From contig NC_074717.1 of assembly GCF_947242115.1 (NCBI RefSeq), positions 34,016,201 to 34,080,200 on the forward strand: a DNA stretch of 64,000 bases, written 5' to 3'. How positions within the stretch are numbered: position 1 is the first letter of the stretch; the number at the start of each line of letters is the position of its first letter. Both the position numbers and the translations under genes were made by a program. Shown here one piece after another: positions 36,401 through 47,447 of the stretch. The stretch comes from Biomphalaria glabrata (taxonomy: Eukaryota > Mollusca > Gastropoda > Planorbidae). The notes below the pieces were generated by a model that was not told the DNA's origin, searched no databases, and saw nothing but the letters and a program-made list of their open reading frames with translations.

Positions 36401-39400
36401 CCAGATTTGAGACCAAAGTTCTTGGTAGCTAATCTGCCACATATATTTCTCAAAAATTTAAAATTAAGAAGCAACATTAACGTCTGAGACTTTAGCCAGA
36501 TTATAAAAACTTCTTAATGTGAATGCATACATATAGAGACTTAGCAGGCACTTTGGGCGGCAGGGTTTATCGCTTTTAAATAATGTACGTTATTCCAGCT
36601 TGCATACGAACATTATCCAATTAGAAATACAAAACTTACATACAATGTGAATGACGTTAACGAGCCTACAATCAGTAGCGACAGAATTCTATTTTAGATC
36701 ATGGTTTTGTTCCCATCATTGCATCCCTACGCTCTGGCCCCTCCCCTCGGTACGCCACTGCATTATTATTATAGCTTTTATATAGCGCTACTTTCATGCT
36801 TATAGCATGCTCAGAGCGCTTTTGGTCCAATTTCATTTGTGGACCAGTGGGGGGGGGGGGGGGGGGGAGGGTGTATCTAGGAGTTGGTTTTCCGTGCTGC
36901 CTTTAGGCACTCAGTAAACACAACTCTGCCCGAGTCGGGTGTCGAACCTCGAGCCCCCTTCAAGCCAAGCGAAGTTCAAGCGCACTCTCGACCACGCTTC
37001 CCATTCAGGATATTAGCTAAACTGTCAGTTATACAACAAGTTACTTACTTTATCACGTATACAAATTTGCCGTTGATTGTTGACACTGCACACTCTCGCA
37101 AACTTCATAAATCTGCTGTGATCAAAGTTATTCTTAATGCCCAGGTGATGGCAGTCTCTGGCGAAATAGTCGAACTTGTCGACGTCGATATTATTTCTCT
37201 TGTTGGACACTATCTACGGAAAACAAAAATACAGTGTATAGGGCGTTCTCCATAAATATCGCCGGTCTTTATCAAAGCGTTCACATTACCTCCCATCGGC
37301 CATCCACACGACACTTATAAGCACATCGCTTAGTTATTAAAAAGGTTGATCTCTATATCTTACGCATCAGTTGTGGAAACTTAATATGTTAAACACATTA
37401 GGATGTGAGTTTTACATTTGTATAAAAGGTGAGGCTGAGTGGAATTATTCGCTTGTCTACCTATCAAAGGGGATTAAGGTGGTTTTGTGGACGGTCGTTG
37501 ACTTGTAGCACCAAACTGCTGGTAGACAACTAAACCACTGCAGGCGCAATGTATCATGTATGTTAACTAATAAAACTTGAAATAACTTGAATAACTGCGT
37601 TGTGAGCAATGCTTAACTTAATAGAACTGTATTTATAATATAAAGAAAATCAAGTTGATATGAGATAAAATAAATGCACTAGACTTTAGTAGTAATATTT
37701 TCATCCAAATCTAACTCTACAATAACACAACCTTTCAGTCACTCTGACGTTCTGGAGTCGTCTGTCCTAACTAAGAAGAATGCAACCTATGTTACATCAT
37801 TCACAACCAATTGCTAACCTCTTCCCACCGTCACCATAGAAACACACAGACACACTCGAGCTGAGTTGTGTTTGTTGAGTGCATTGAGGCAGCACGGAGA
37901 CTTACCATATATCCCCCCCCCCACTAGTCCACAAAAGAGATGGGACCATAACGCACTGAGCATGCTATAAGCATGAAAGTTGCGCTAAAGTAAAAGTCAT
38001 TCTAAAAAAACAACAACACATTTGCTCTACCCCCATTTTCCCCTCTCATGTTTTAATCCTTGTCGCTATGTATTCAAATCATTCACTTGAGCATTGCCAA
38101 ATGTCATTGAAAGATGATGCGCCAACCCAGGCTACAGACGTGTTTGGAGGTGTAAAAGTAACAATGTTCTTGCTTACCTCATAAAGAAATGATTTCTCTT
38201 CTCCTCTACCCTTACACATCCATTGCTGTTGATGCAACAACACAAATAAATCATAAACATAAATATTCCATTCCCCCCCCCCCTCATTAACATAGTTACT
38301 ATTCAAAATATCTTAACCAATAGAAAACGATTACAAACGAATGTTCATTAATCTCAAGTCTTATTTTGGATTGATAAGTAGCACACATTTCTTGCTTCTG
38401 TGCAGCGTCCATGCTAGTTACGAACCATTTACATGCAGTTATTTTTAGTTTTACCTTGACCAGCGGTTCCCAAACTTTTTTCTTAATGAAACACTTCGCA
38501 CATTCTGATTATTTAGCAGAACACACTGCTTATTTTTTAGAGAGATTAATTAATTCACGTGGCTTACTAGTAGTTGCGCAGTAGTTCGTGGAACACATAT
38601 TCAGATTAAATCACGTGGTTCCGCGGAACAGTTTAAGAAACACTGACCTAGATGATCACTGGATCAATGGTAATATACGATGGAATAACAAAAACTAATT
38701 CAGTCTTCTGTCAAAGAGTTTTAAAAATTATTCCAACATTACAACAATTTAATGAATTAAGCTCTAGCTAGAACTAATTATCATAATATCTACCATTTTA
38801 GCGCTATTAAAATCATTTTGACTTAGGGGTCTACCCAAATTTGCATAGTGACAGAAACAAAATCTGCTAATCAGCGGATTATTGAAAAGATTGCCTACTT
38901 ACCCTGTACTAGAGAAGCTACTTACCCCTGTACTAGAGAAGCTACTTACCCCGGTACTAGAGAAGCTACTTACCCCTGTACTAGAGAAGCTACTTACCCC
39001 TGTACTAGAGAAGCTACTTACCCCTGTACTAGAGAAGCCCGAGCCTCGAATCATTTCTTTGATAAACAGAATGTCATCGTCGTTAAGATCATATAACTTT
39101 CTGAATATCCCGTCCGCGTCCATCAGTTTATGTTTGGCTACTATATGTTCAAACATGGCCACAGAGGCGTCTTCATGCTAGAAAGTTGAGTAAACGTAGA
39201 CATATGTTTTTTAACACAAATAAACAAATTAAAACATAGATCTAGGTGTTTCAACAAAAAAATTAACCAAACAAATTGCTCAAATGTATGCAGATTAAAA
39301 TAATGAGAATAGAATATGAGATGAAATATTATTTACACTATTGTGATTGTAAAAAAAAAAGTAAACTTTCCCTTGCTATCTATGGGGCACATGATGTTAA

Positions 39401-42400
39401 GGTCATCTGTTTCTGTGGCCTACGGTTAACAGTTTATATGATTAAAATCATTATAAAGAGATCTATATAACGAAAAGTTCTGTAATTAAGAGAATGCTTC
39501 ATTTCTTATAAAGAGAAAGATCTATATAACAAAAAATTCTGTAATTAAGAGAATACTTCATTTCTTAAAAACAGAAAGATCTATGTAACGAAAAGTTCTG
39601 TAATTAAGAGAATGCTTCATTTCTTCCTAATGGAAAATTCAATACCTTCCAATTTTTTTCCTTAGAGTAATTTGGAATAAACTTTTGATCAAACAGATGA
39701 GACAAAGGTCCATGGCCTGTAAATACATTTGTAACAAATAAATTGATAACTTTACACACAACGAATACGTGTCATATAAGTTGATAAGCAAGTTTTTAAC
39801 ATTATCAAATCAAAATAAGTGAATGATTGGAAACTTTTTGTTTCTTGAACTAGTAGAGAACTAGAACCCTATTGGTTTTAAGTCATGCATGTATGTTACG
39901 TTCATATCACAGAATCGTTTCTAGTTTTTAATCTAAACTAATGAAAAGGGTTAAACAAAACGTGTATAGATCTACGTGTAATTGTACCCAATTAAAGACC
40001 GCATCATAAACCAAGAGATTAGAGACAGGGTTACTGCAGTGATTGGACCCCACGATGACCTGCTAACTACAGTTAAAAAAACGCAAAATCTATGGCTATA
40101 TTACATGATCTTCGGGGCTCGCAAAGACCTTCCTTCAGGGAACAGTACCAGGAAAAAAAAAAGAAGAGGCAGACAGAGAAAGCGATGGGAGGACACCATA
40201 ATAGAATGGACGGGCCTGCCATTGAAAGAGGTTCTAATTAAGGCAAAAGACAGAGAAGAGTGAAGAAAGACGGTCGACGAATCTTGCATAGCGCCCCAAC
40301 GGTCGAACAGACTAAGGGATAGATAAAGGTAAGGTAAGGTAAATGTACCGTATGTTTCCACCAATCGTTTGAAAGAAACGGTAAATCATAATTAAAACGA
40401 TATACTTCGTCATTACATTTAACGGCCATGTACATAAAAGAATCAAACAAATTAAAGTGTATTATAGTTTTGGGTAGTTCCAACAAACTAAACCAAATGT
40501 AGCGTTTATTACCCAGGTCGTGACATAGTCCAGCCAACTCCACGCATAAAATGTCTTTCTCCTGTATGTCAAGATCTTTTTGATTCTCCTTTAGTGCTCG
40601 AGCGAACTGACCACTCAAATAACACGTCCTGTAAACAAAAAATAACACACGGGAAAGTATGAAAAGCTTTGAACACATGGGATTATTTTTTTTAAGCTTG
40701 TCATAATTGTTGATATAATAGGCAAATGATTTGACCCATTTACTCTGCTATTCAAGCCAGCCTCTCAGTAAGATGCAGTTTAACATAAAAAACAAATATG
40801 AATTTACTGCTATGAAGATGCAGTGATTTTATTTTGTCTTGCACAACTGTCTCAGTCTCTCGGAATTAACTCTTTCTCTCCTAATTGACGATGCCAACGT
40901 TGATTTGACTCCCATTAAACTAAATTGGTTTTTGGATTCATAAAATTTACTTTGTGTTGTGTAAAAAGAGCATGCATTCTCCTATAATTCAATATCAAAT
41001 ATAACATTTACTGATAACAAACAAAAAAGTTATTGAATTTTAATCATAACAGGATAGCGAAACACAAATGAGCAAAACAAATAATACTATCGGAATAAGA
41101 AAAATAATTACGGAGAGAAAGAGTTAAGCTAGCAAGACAGTGGTCATTATAAAGATTGTCATATGAAGACACCGTCAAAGATGTCTTCACAATGGACTTC
41201 TTCATTCTAAATAATAAGGCATCTCTTTGGGTCCGAAGACTAATGAGGAGTGCGTAGTTCACATGGCTACGCAGCCACGGCAACGACCTACATGTTTTGT
41301 CACATCCAGAGCAGACATAACCATTGTCCGCCGGTGGTCCATTTCGATTTTCTTTTCGCAATCTACGTCTGTCCTCGGCACTGGGTTTTCTTTTCGACTA
41401 TGTTAACCAAACATGTGGTGGAATCTCAGAAAGATGCCTGACTTGACTACTTGATAAGGACATTGATAACAGGAAAGTCAATGCAACGAGCCTCATCTTA
41501 CAAGAAAAGATACTGCGATATGTATTTGTTAACGTTCACTTATAAAGCCCTATTATCGTCTATAGAACTTGAACGGATCTGGATAATTATTTAGGTACAC
41601 ACTCAGAAATAATACGTTTGACGTGAAAATAAACCGAAACTTTACAAAGGAAGCAAGAGCAACTAGCACAACGACTAACCCCAGACAATGTTCAAATCTG
41701 TTATGCGACGCCCCTGGGAAGACAAAGTAGACTAAGCCCAATTGCTTGATGAATCTCAATCGCTGAAACTCTGGAGTGTCGATGATAGCAATACACGCTG
41801 GATTCATCTCTATATGGCCATGGATTGGGTCGTTGAAAATCTGTTTAGATAAATCAATTTAAACACATCAAGTAATAATTTAAAAAAAAAACAACATTAT
41901 TGAATAAGAAAAAAACTCCTCTTTTGCAGTGGATCAACCATAACGTCAGTTGACATATTTTCGTAGATTTCGTCTCAATGATATTTAAACGAAAACTGCC
42001 GTTGATATAGACACAAAGTCATTAAAAGTAGATTATTACTAGAAATAAAACATATTTTACATATTGGTACTGATATGATATTGCATATGCTTAATCAAGC
42101 AGCAGTGAAACGTTTCATTTGATTAGATGACAATAGTGTCTCTGTCATTGAAATTCAAACCCAAATCTAAATGTAATGGTAATCATTATGGACTAAACAA
42201 AAAGGCCTATAAAAGTTCACTATCAAATTCGAAACATTCGGCAACATCTTTTAATTAACCAAAGCGATGACCATTTCAACCGACATTATAGCTATTGGAA
42301 GTAAATGAATAGTACAGAAGATATAGAAAAATATCTGCATTTTATGTGGCTACAAAGACACAGCAGTGACCTACATACATTTTGAAAACATGAAGCAGAC

Positions 42401-44112
42401 AAAGCCGTTAGATCTGTGTGTAACGTAGTGGACCTAAGCTATTTGAGATAAAGGGACATCTTAGGACCCTTTTATAAGTCCAGATATTAAAAGTGAGCTA
42501 AATATTTCTCGGAAGCCTTAAGTTATAGCTTGCGTTGTCTATAGGTTAGCCTAAATCAGGCCCTGTGTGTGTCCATTTACAAGTTCTCTGATCATCGTCT
42601 GTGTCTTTCTTTGACATAAGCCTTTGTGTCTTTATTTAATATATTACATGCAACATGTTATCTGTTTCAATTGAATTGTTAAGACCTAAATAACATTTAA
42701 AACTGGTTCGCTAGAAGAAATCGTTTAAAAAGGTTTACCTCACAGTAAGCCATTGAGAATGTTTGACCACTTGACATCTTAAGAAGAGTTTCCTGAAGAG
42801 TCTGCTTCAACTTTCGCCGCTACTTTATTTATTGTTTATTTCATTCGTCAAACTCCATGTTTTGGTCGTTAGGCATGAGTGCTTTGTGTGTGTGTGTTAA
42901 GTTTTTTGCTTTTTATTTTACGACAAGCTTACACATCGTTGTTTGCAACGCTCGTGTGTCACGATGGACAAGTCTGTCAGCACGTGTTTTTTTTATGCTA
43001 ATAGTATGTTTTCGATGATCAGAATTAAAAAAAAAACAACTTCTGACATATTATCTTTTGTATTACAGACGTTACTTCAAAATAGAAGATAATTACTTCC
43101 TACGCATTTTATGTGTCAATTAGTCATACATGTTAATCAATGACTTAAACTCTGCTAAGTCCTGGCTGATTCAGGCAACCCATCCCATTCTGTAATGACG
43201 CAAGGGAAGAAGGAGCACTTTTTTTTCTAGCGTATGGAATAAGAAATGTGCCTCTATCTTTGTGTGTGAACATTTCATTAGGTTTTGGTTTTCTATTTGT
43301 AAGTTAAGGTTTTGTGTTTTATGTATTATAGCGTCTTTGCTTTTTATTCTTCTGTCCTTTAGTGTCTCTAAGTTGAGTCATTTCAATAATGGTGTTAGTC
43401 TAATCAAATTGGAATATTCTTTTATGGATTTCTTCGACGAACTTTTTGAAGGATTCTCAAAATTGTATGTACTTTTAAGACTTAAGACACACAAAGCATA
43501 CCAATTCTTGAAAATTTAATGGATTTCGTATAACTATAAATCAAGAACACTCCATCGTATGGATTTTTTTCTACATTTGATGGATTTATTTCTGTTTAAG
43601 GTAAGACACACTCTACATTTCTCATTATATACTTAGTAGTAGATCTATAGGCCCCCAATATTTATTAATTTTTCTATATACTTATATGGTTAATACCCGC
43701 CACTCACACTTTCCTTTTTCTTTTATTTTCATTATTTAGATGTAGCAATGTTGGAGTATTTTTTTTTGTTAGATATCCGCTATGGACGAAACCTCTTGTA
43801 TATAATATAAATACATTGTGAGTTATCCTTGACCTTATTATATATATCTTGTCTTTTTGGCTCTCAGTATAAATAAATAAATTATAGCTTTTATATAGCG
43901 CTACTTTCATGCTTATAGCATGCTCAGAGCGCTATGGTACAATCTCATTTGTGGACATCGAACCCCTTCATGGGTAGCCAAGCCAAGCTAAACGTACTTA
44001 GATTCTCGACCACGCTTCCCATTATAGAATGTCGATCTATGTCTTGTAAGTACATCTATGTATAGAACCACTATTTAAAGTAATCTTTTACGATCATCAT
44101 TCACTTCTCTAT

Positions 44113-44145
<33 letters not shown>

Positions 44146-44737
44146 AGTGGCGTAGTAAGGGATTTCGGGGCCCGATAGGCTTGGCCTCTTTAGGGGCCCC
44201 TGCATTTTGACATTCGACAGCATGTGATGAGATAATGTACTTGATAAATATATGTCTAATGTGTGGAATACAAGCAACATGGTCACTAATTTGCATAACA
44301 ACATGAATAGCAAGAAAACATGGCATTGGTTTAATAGTTAATGCACAAAATATTTGACACTCATTTAACGGCCCCCTAAAGTGTGTGTGTGTGTGGGGGG
44401 ATGGATCTTGAAATTAGGACCCCCCTCACCACACCTTAGCTACGTCACTGTGTGTGTAGTTTTGATTCACAGTTTTTGCAACATCTTGTAGGTTACGGTG
44501 TATAGATTGATTACTAGTAACAGATTGTATGCTTTTGTTGCCCTAACCTAATGGATTAAATGTAATAAATTAATAGTCCACCTTAAGATAAAGTCCACCA
44601 GGTTTGACTTCCTTTGATATGGTGACAGCTGCATCGTCATGCGTTTCAGTTTTCATTTCGGTTGAGTTTTCTGGCGCGATTGAACTATCTTGAGGTACTG
44701 CACATCGAGCTGGAAGTGGATCAGATTTCGTGGCCAT
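30141..44737 (-). CDS. SAMHD1: SAMHD1-like dNTP triphosphohydrolase, copy B (SAM-less, divergent tail)
   Basis: Exons: 44737-44582 (tentative), 42777-42739 (tentative), 41840-41680, 40628-40513, 39716-39646, 39177-39022, 38225-38178, 37213-37049, 36230-36139, 33855-33799, 33675-33477, 31997-31911, 31444-31340, 30536-30141. All phases agree; the total is 615 residues. Core exons match copy A in length (161, 116, 71, 165, 92, 57, 87, 105). The HD core is intact: [34 protein letters not shown] and [11 protein letters not shown] keep every metal ligand, and DTPEFQRLR keeps the activator-site D, Q and R. No SAM-like sequence precedes the core. The N terminus is either [11 protein letters not shown] joined to [13 protein letters not shown], or the latter alone. 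The last exon runs on into a Ser/Glu/Lys-rich tail with two copies of an ESSI..V..K..NLE..S unit. Reading frames are open, so it looks functional; the first exons are the weak point. Confidence 0.85.
30781..30911 (+). repeat. Diverged fragment of the 1-kb dispersed repeat
   Basis: ATAACTAATGAATG, a C-tract, GTGATTAAGCGAATGTAT and ATGATAGGCCTTTAGATC occur in the same order as in 15044-15200. It lies in the intron before the copy B terminal exon. Confidence 0.6.
30905..31265 (-). mobile_element. LINE 3' coding remnant ('[12 protein letters not shown]' type)
   Basis: The minus strand encodes [20 protein letters not shown] followed by KPASNK and a Lys/Arg-rich stretch. This is the standard C-terminal pattern of a LINE polymerase (RRWRWIGHTLRK). 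Upstream, weaker similarity with stops reaches to about 31265. Confidence 0.6.
34520..35300. mobile_element. GGCCGGCCTTA-ended transposon with partial right-end duplication
   Basis: AGCCGGCCTTAGGCCACTG at about 34523 and the inverse ATGGTTAAGTCCGGCCTTG near 35172 look like imperfect terminal inverted repeats of a MITE. The right end plus flank (CACAATGGTTAAGTCCGGCC ... TTTAGTGACGGGT) is repeated about 82 bases later, at 35250-35300. It lies in a copy B intron. Confidence 0.5.
35604..35712 (-). mobile_element. LINE 3' tail, reverse copy
   Basis: CTTATCTTATAAAATACTGACG and TTACTTCAAAAAAGAAG match the reversed 3' end of the 57880-58270 LINE. Only the extreme 3' end remains. Confidence 0.6.
36760..37010 (-). 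repeat. tRNA-derived SINE, family 3
   Basis: Read on the minus strand, the head is GGGAAGCGTGGTCGAGAG (A-box-like) with B box GAGGTTCGACACC. The body contains the palindromic AGCATGCTATAAGCATGAAAG. A G-tract of about 20 bases lies inside. Further copies are at 43880-44025 (minus) and a tail-only piece at 37914-37995 (plus). Confidence 0.6.
38461..38645. mobile_element. Short hAT-like MITE
   Basis: CAGCGGTTCCCAAAC at the left and GTTTAAGAAACACTG at the right are imperfect inverse ends. The flanks ACCTTGAC and ACCTAGAT fit a decayed 8-bp duplication. GGTTCCGCGGAACA near the right end is typical of this family. It lies in a copy B intron. Confidence 0.7.
38898..39040 (-). repeat. Six tandem copies of an exon end plus its 5' splice site
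   Basis: A 24-bp unit (CTTACCCCTGTACTAGAG plus AAGCTA on the plus strand) is repeated at 38921, 38945, 38969, 38993 and 39017, with a 23-bp unit at 38898. On the minus strand each unit contains TCTCTAGTACAGGG followed by GTAAGT, so each holds a full donor site. The first (39021/39020) ends the copy B exon starting at 39177. Using a later donor adds eight residues (VSSFSSTG) per unit in frame. The most distal unit lacks one C and would shift the phase. Confidence 0.9.
39375..39435 (-). repeat. SINE family 2 tail fragment
   Basis: GGTCATCTGTTTCTGTGGCC and TACGGTTAACAG match the tail of the SINE at 46030-46305. No head is present. Confidence 0.5.
39985..40330 (+). mobile_element. LINE C-terminal coding fragment ('EWTGL' type)
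   Basis: The plus-strand frame 39982-40263 reads [20 protein letters not shown], then [19 protein letters not shown] and AKDREE. This is the characteristic end of a LINE polymerase protein. It lies in the copy B intron after the exon 40628-40513, in the opposite orientation to the gene. Confidence 0.65.
40866..41127. mobile_element. TTAA MITE with CTCTTTCTCTCC ends
   Basis: TTAACTCTTTCTCTCCTAATT at the left and AATTACGGAGAGAAAGAGTTAA at the right are near-perfect inverse ends bounded by TTAA. The element is 262 bp and non-coding. It is the full-length relative of 18954-19035, and its TTAA boundary suggests piggyBac-type mobilisation. Confidence 0.75.
41130..41400 (-). mobile_element. LINE C-terminal region with zinc-finger-like tail
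   Basis: The minus strand encodes [20 protein letters not shown], then [12 protein letters not shown] and [10 protein letters not shown]. The C..C...C....L..H pattern is a zinc-finger-like tail found at the end of some LINE polymerase proteins. The same region recurs at 28900, 49720 and 57480-57630. Confidence 0.65.
42425..42567 (-). repeat. GGGCCTGATTTA-type dispersed repeat
   Basis: On the minus strand AGGGCCTGATTTAGGCTAAC leads into GAGAAATATTTAGCTC and ATATCTGGACTTATAAAAGG. The same order occurs on the plus strand at 27526-27640. This is probably a degraded DNA transposon. Confidence 0.45.
43050..43255 (-). mobile_element. LINE 3' end, reverse copy
   Basis: CAGACGTTACTTCAAAATAG and ATTACTTCCTACGC, then the coding end (reverse of LAESGQDLAEF-like codons). 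It is the same family as 57880-58270 and lies upstream of the 42777 exon of copy B. Confidence 0.6.
43880..44025 (-). repeat. SINE family 3, second copy
   Basis: GGGAAGCGTGGTCGAGAATC (minus strand) and GGGGTTCGATGTCC give A- and B-box-like motifs. The TATAGCGCTACTTTCATGCT body matches 36770-36840. Confidence 0.6.
44145..44450. mobile_element. MITE with CAGTGGCGTAG ends in a GT microsatellite
   Basis: CAGTGGCGTAGTAAGG at the left and CCTTAGCTACGTCACTG at the right are inverse ends. The flanks TGTGTGTC and TGTGTGTA fit an 8-bp duplication. The element is 306 bp and non-coding, with GGGGCCC-rich sub-ends. It interrupts a (GT)n tract. Confidence 0.75.
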
Positions 44738-44739
44738 GT

Positions 44740-46020
44740 TGGTGTCCGCTTGGTCTGATACTTAATGGAGTTTACGTCACATGTCCTGGTTGAAGAGTCT
44801 GCCAAAAAGAGATCTCAATAAATATGATTGACCAATGCATAAAGTACTTAAGATAAAAAGTTGTATCCTAAAGTCATCCAGTGAACATACTATTGAACTT
44901 AATGACCTTTGATAGTGTTCTTCAATACTTTATCTTGTTGCAGATGTTTCTTGAAAGAAAGAAGTTTAGTTTTTCTTACGAGTATCCATGCAGTAACGTA
45001 TTAGCTCCATCTAATGTACACTAGTTTATTAGATTTATGATTGGTCTTTTATTAGTATATGATCACAATTCTAGACTTTCCCAAATTATTATTTTTAATC
45101 GATTTCTTGATTTTACTTTTTTTTTTGCGCAATCACTTACAAATTATCAAATGTATCTCCAAACTTAAGCCTACATACTGTATACGCTCATTCATGTGAC
45201 CTCCAATTATTTATTACTGAAATTATCTTTCAGTTATAGGGATCATGCTTCCCCCGACGCCAATAAAATGAATAGGATCTAAAATTTAAATCAATAGCAT
45301 ACACAGGTTAAAATTATATAAATAATACTAACTGATGAGCAAACTGTGAACTATAATATATCTGTAATCATGGCATATCAGAATGTGTAACAGATTCTAG
45401 CAGCAGAATTAGGGCGACGTTTCTCTGTTCATTTAACCTCACCCACTTCAACTTGACAAGACTGCACTTTCTAACCGGATCTATCAAGTCTTTCATTGAC
45501 TTGAGTCATGACGTACTCGTAGGGCAAGTTATAAGAAAAACAGAATAGCCCAAAACACTGCCCTACAACAACTAAGGGCAGTGCTAGGATCTCAGTCTCA
45601 ATTGATTTCATTGAAACCTTTTGCCACATCACTTCACGTCTGCCCGGAGACATTGACATTTTAGAGACGGAAATAGTTCAACGAGCAAAAGCTTATGACA
45701 ACAGCGTTAAGAGGCTAGTCACTACCACTCCTGTAGGTTCTTAGACCTACACACTTGCACTTGGAGACATTATCTGCGTGCTCTGGTATCCCACAGTCCT
45801 GGAAGATAGACGTGGTCAATCACGCGTTTCTGAAACGGCACATCACTGTCTTGCATTTATTCTCATTGTCTACACGCTACGAGCTCTCCCACATTTCAGC
45901 CGATAATAGTTATAGTAGATTGTTTTATTATTTTTAATCAAAACGAAAGTATTCAGTATTGTAATGCTAATTGAACATAACGTTACACAAAGTGAAATGA
46001 ATAAGGCAGAATAGGTCAAT
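44740..46020. other. Upstream region of SAMHD1 copy B, no gene seen
   Basis: No exon, element or RNA gene was recognised. If 44737 is the copy B start, its promoter lies here. Confidence 0.3.
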
Positions 46021-46029
46021 ATAGTAAGT

Positions 46030-46305
46030 AAAGTTCCCCATTCAGACCTTGTGGTCTATAGGGCAGACGATGTAAAGTTCATCTGTTTTTGTGGCCTACG
46101 GTTAACAAGGGTGTCATGTGGCCAGCAAAACGACCAACCGCCTTTACTTTTTCCCTAACTAATGTCAGGTACCCATTAGAGCTGGGTGGACTCAGAGGCG
46201 CCCGAAGATCCCGAAATTAATAATCCCAGTCTTCACCTGGATTCGAACCCCGGTCCCCGGTTCGGAAGCTAAGCACTTTACCGCTCAGCCACCCCGCCTC
46301 CTAGG
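46030..46305 (-). repeat. tRNA-derived SINE, family 2, reverse copy
   Basis: On the minus strand the head reads GGTGGCTGAGCGGTAAAGTG with B box GGGGTTCGAATCCAGG. The body contains GGGTACCTGACATTAG and the tail GTTAACCGTAGGCCAC. It appears nearly full length. A plus-strand copy lies 640 bases away at 46938-47140. Confidence 0.8.
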
Positions 46306-46937
46306 TCAATATACTTGACCACTAAATCATGTGCTTAATGCCTTGTGACAGAATAAGTTATATTGCTTTCAGCTTTTGGTGTTCTTTAATGATAGTTCTG
46401 AGGCTATATCTATTTACGTGGGAGAGGTATTGACGTTCCTGACCACTGACTAGATGCGATGGCTCTTTGAAATGTGATTAGGAAAAGCTTTCTCTCTGTT
46501 AGGTTTTAACTTTAAGACCATAGCCTGACTCGTCCTAACGAAACAGCACAAAAACAATGACCTACAACAAAATCCAAACTTACATGTCATGATTAGTACG
46601 GCTCCACTATTAACTATTGAGTGTGGTATGCGACTTCAACTCAAGGTAGGATCCAAGAATTTGCATTGCGGAGAGGAAGGGAAGCATTTTTGTCCTAGAA
46701 TTGATATATTCTCATCAATACAAACTTTCCCAAGAAAAGAAGATTATTTAAGTCCACGCTTTATCTATAAGTTAATTAAGTCAATCGTGTTGATTAGAGA
46801 TATTCAATGACGAAGTTAATAAAGCTATCTTGAAACAGCAGTGACAGAAAGAAGGGTTGCTATCAAAAATCATTTTCATGTATGAATTCTATCTTATCAC
46901 CGTATCATGTAACATTTTGTTTCACGTGTATAATGCA

Positions 46938-47140
46938 AGAGGTGAGGTGGCAGAGTGGTAAAGCGCTTGACGTCTGAGCCGAGGGATCCCGGGTTCGAAT
47001 CCTGGTGATCATTGGGATTTTTATTTTGGGATCTTTAGGGCGCATCTGAGTCCACCAGTTCTAATGGGTACCTGACAATAGTTGAGGAATAGTAAAGGCG
47101 GTTGATTAACCGTGGGCCACAGAAACAGATTACCTTTCAG
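46938..47140 (+). repeat. tRNA-derived SINE, family 2, forward copy
   Basis: GAGGTGGCAGAGTGGTAAAG (A box) and CCGGGTTCGAATCCTGG (B box) are followed by GGGTACCTGACAATAG and TAACCGTGGGCCACAG. The tail is shorter than in the reverse copy, cut by the next element. Confidence 0.8.
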
Positions 47141-47335
47141 AGGTTCTCAACCATTTAGGCTTGGCGACCCCTTTTTACAATCCCCCACTCTGCCGCAACC
47201 CTTCCCCCCAACACACATACAGCAACAGAAGAATGGACAAAAACAATCCATATTTTCGATGGCCTTAGGCGACCCCTGGCAAATAGTCAATCGACCCCAA
47301 AGGGGTCGCGACCCACAGGTTGAGAACCCCTGCTT
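47140..47335. mobile_element. hAT-type MITE (CAGAGGTTCTCAACC ends)
   Basis: CAGAGGTTCTCAACCATTTA at the left and CAGGTTGAGAACCCCTG at the right are inverse ends. GGGGTCGCGACCCACAGG just inside the right end is the hallmark of this widespread animal hAT MITE group. It adjoins the SINE tail and may have inserted into it. The 8-bp flanks do not match clearly. Confidence 0.75.
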
Positions 47336-47447
47336 TACATTGTCACAAAGCGCCTACTAATTGGCGTTGCCCTGGGTGGTTGTGATCATTGGCGAGCAAC
47401 TCAAAGCCCTAGTTCTATTGACGCAGGACATCTTAACGACTAGCAAT

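Noticed and set aside
38848-39181. Repetitive plus-strand frames (TREATYPC and LEKLLTPV repeats)
   Set aside because: They are the reverse reading of the 24-bp donor-site array in a SAMHD1 exon, not a gene.
44075-44326. Minus-strand frames with HTHTHTHT
   Set aside because: They are the GT microsatellite and MITE read as codons.
45471-45937. 60-codon frames between SAMHD1 copies B and C
   Set aside because: No similarity to known proteins and no matching splice sites.
46938-47010. tRNA gene
   Set aside because: A and B boxes are present, but no cloverleaf acceptor or anticodon arm fits, and the shared SINE body and tail follow.
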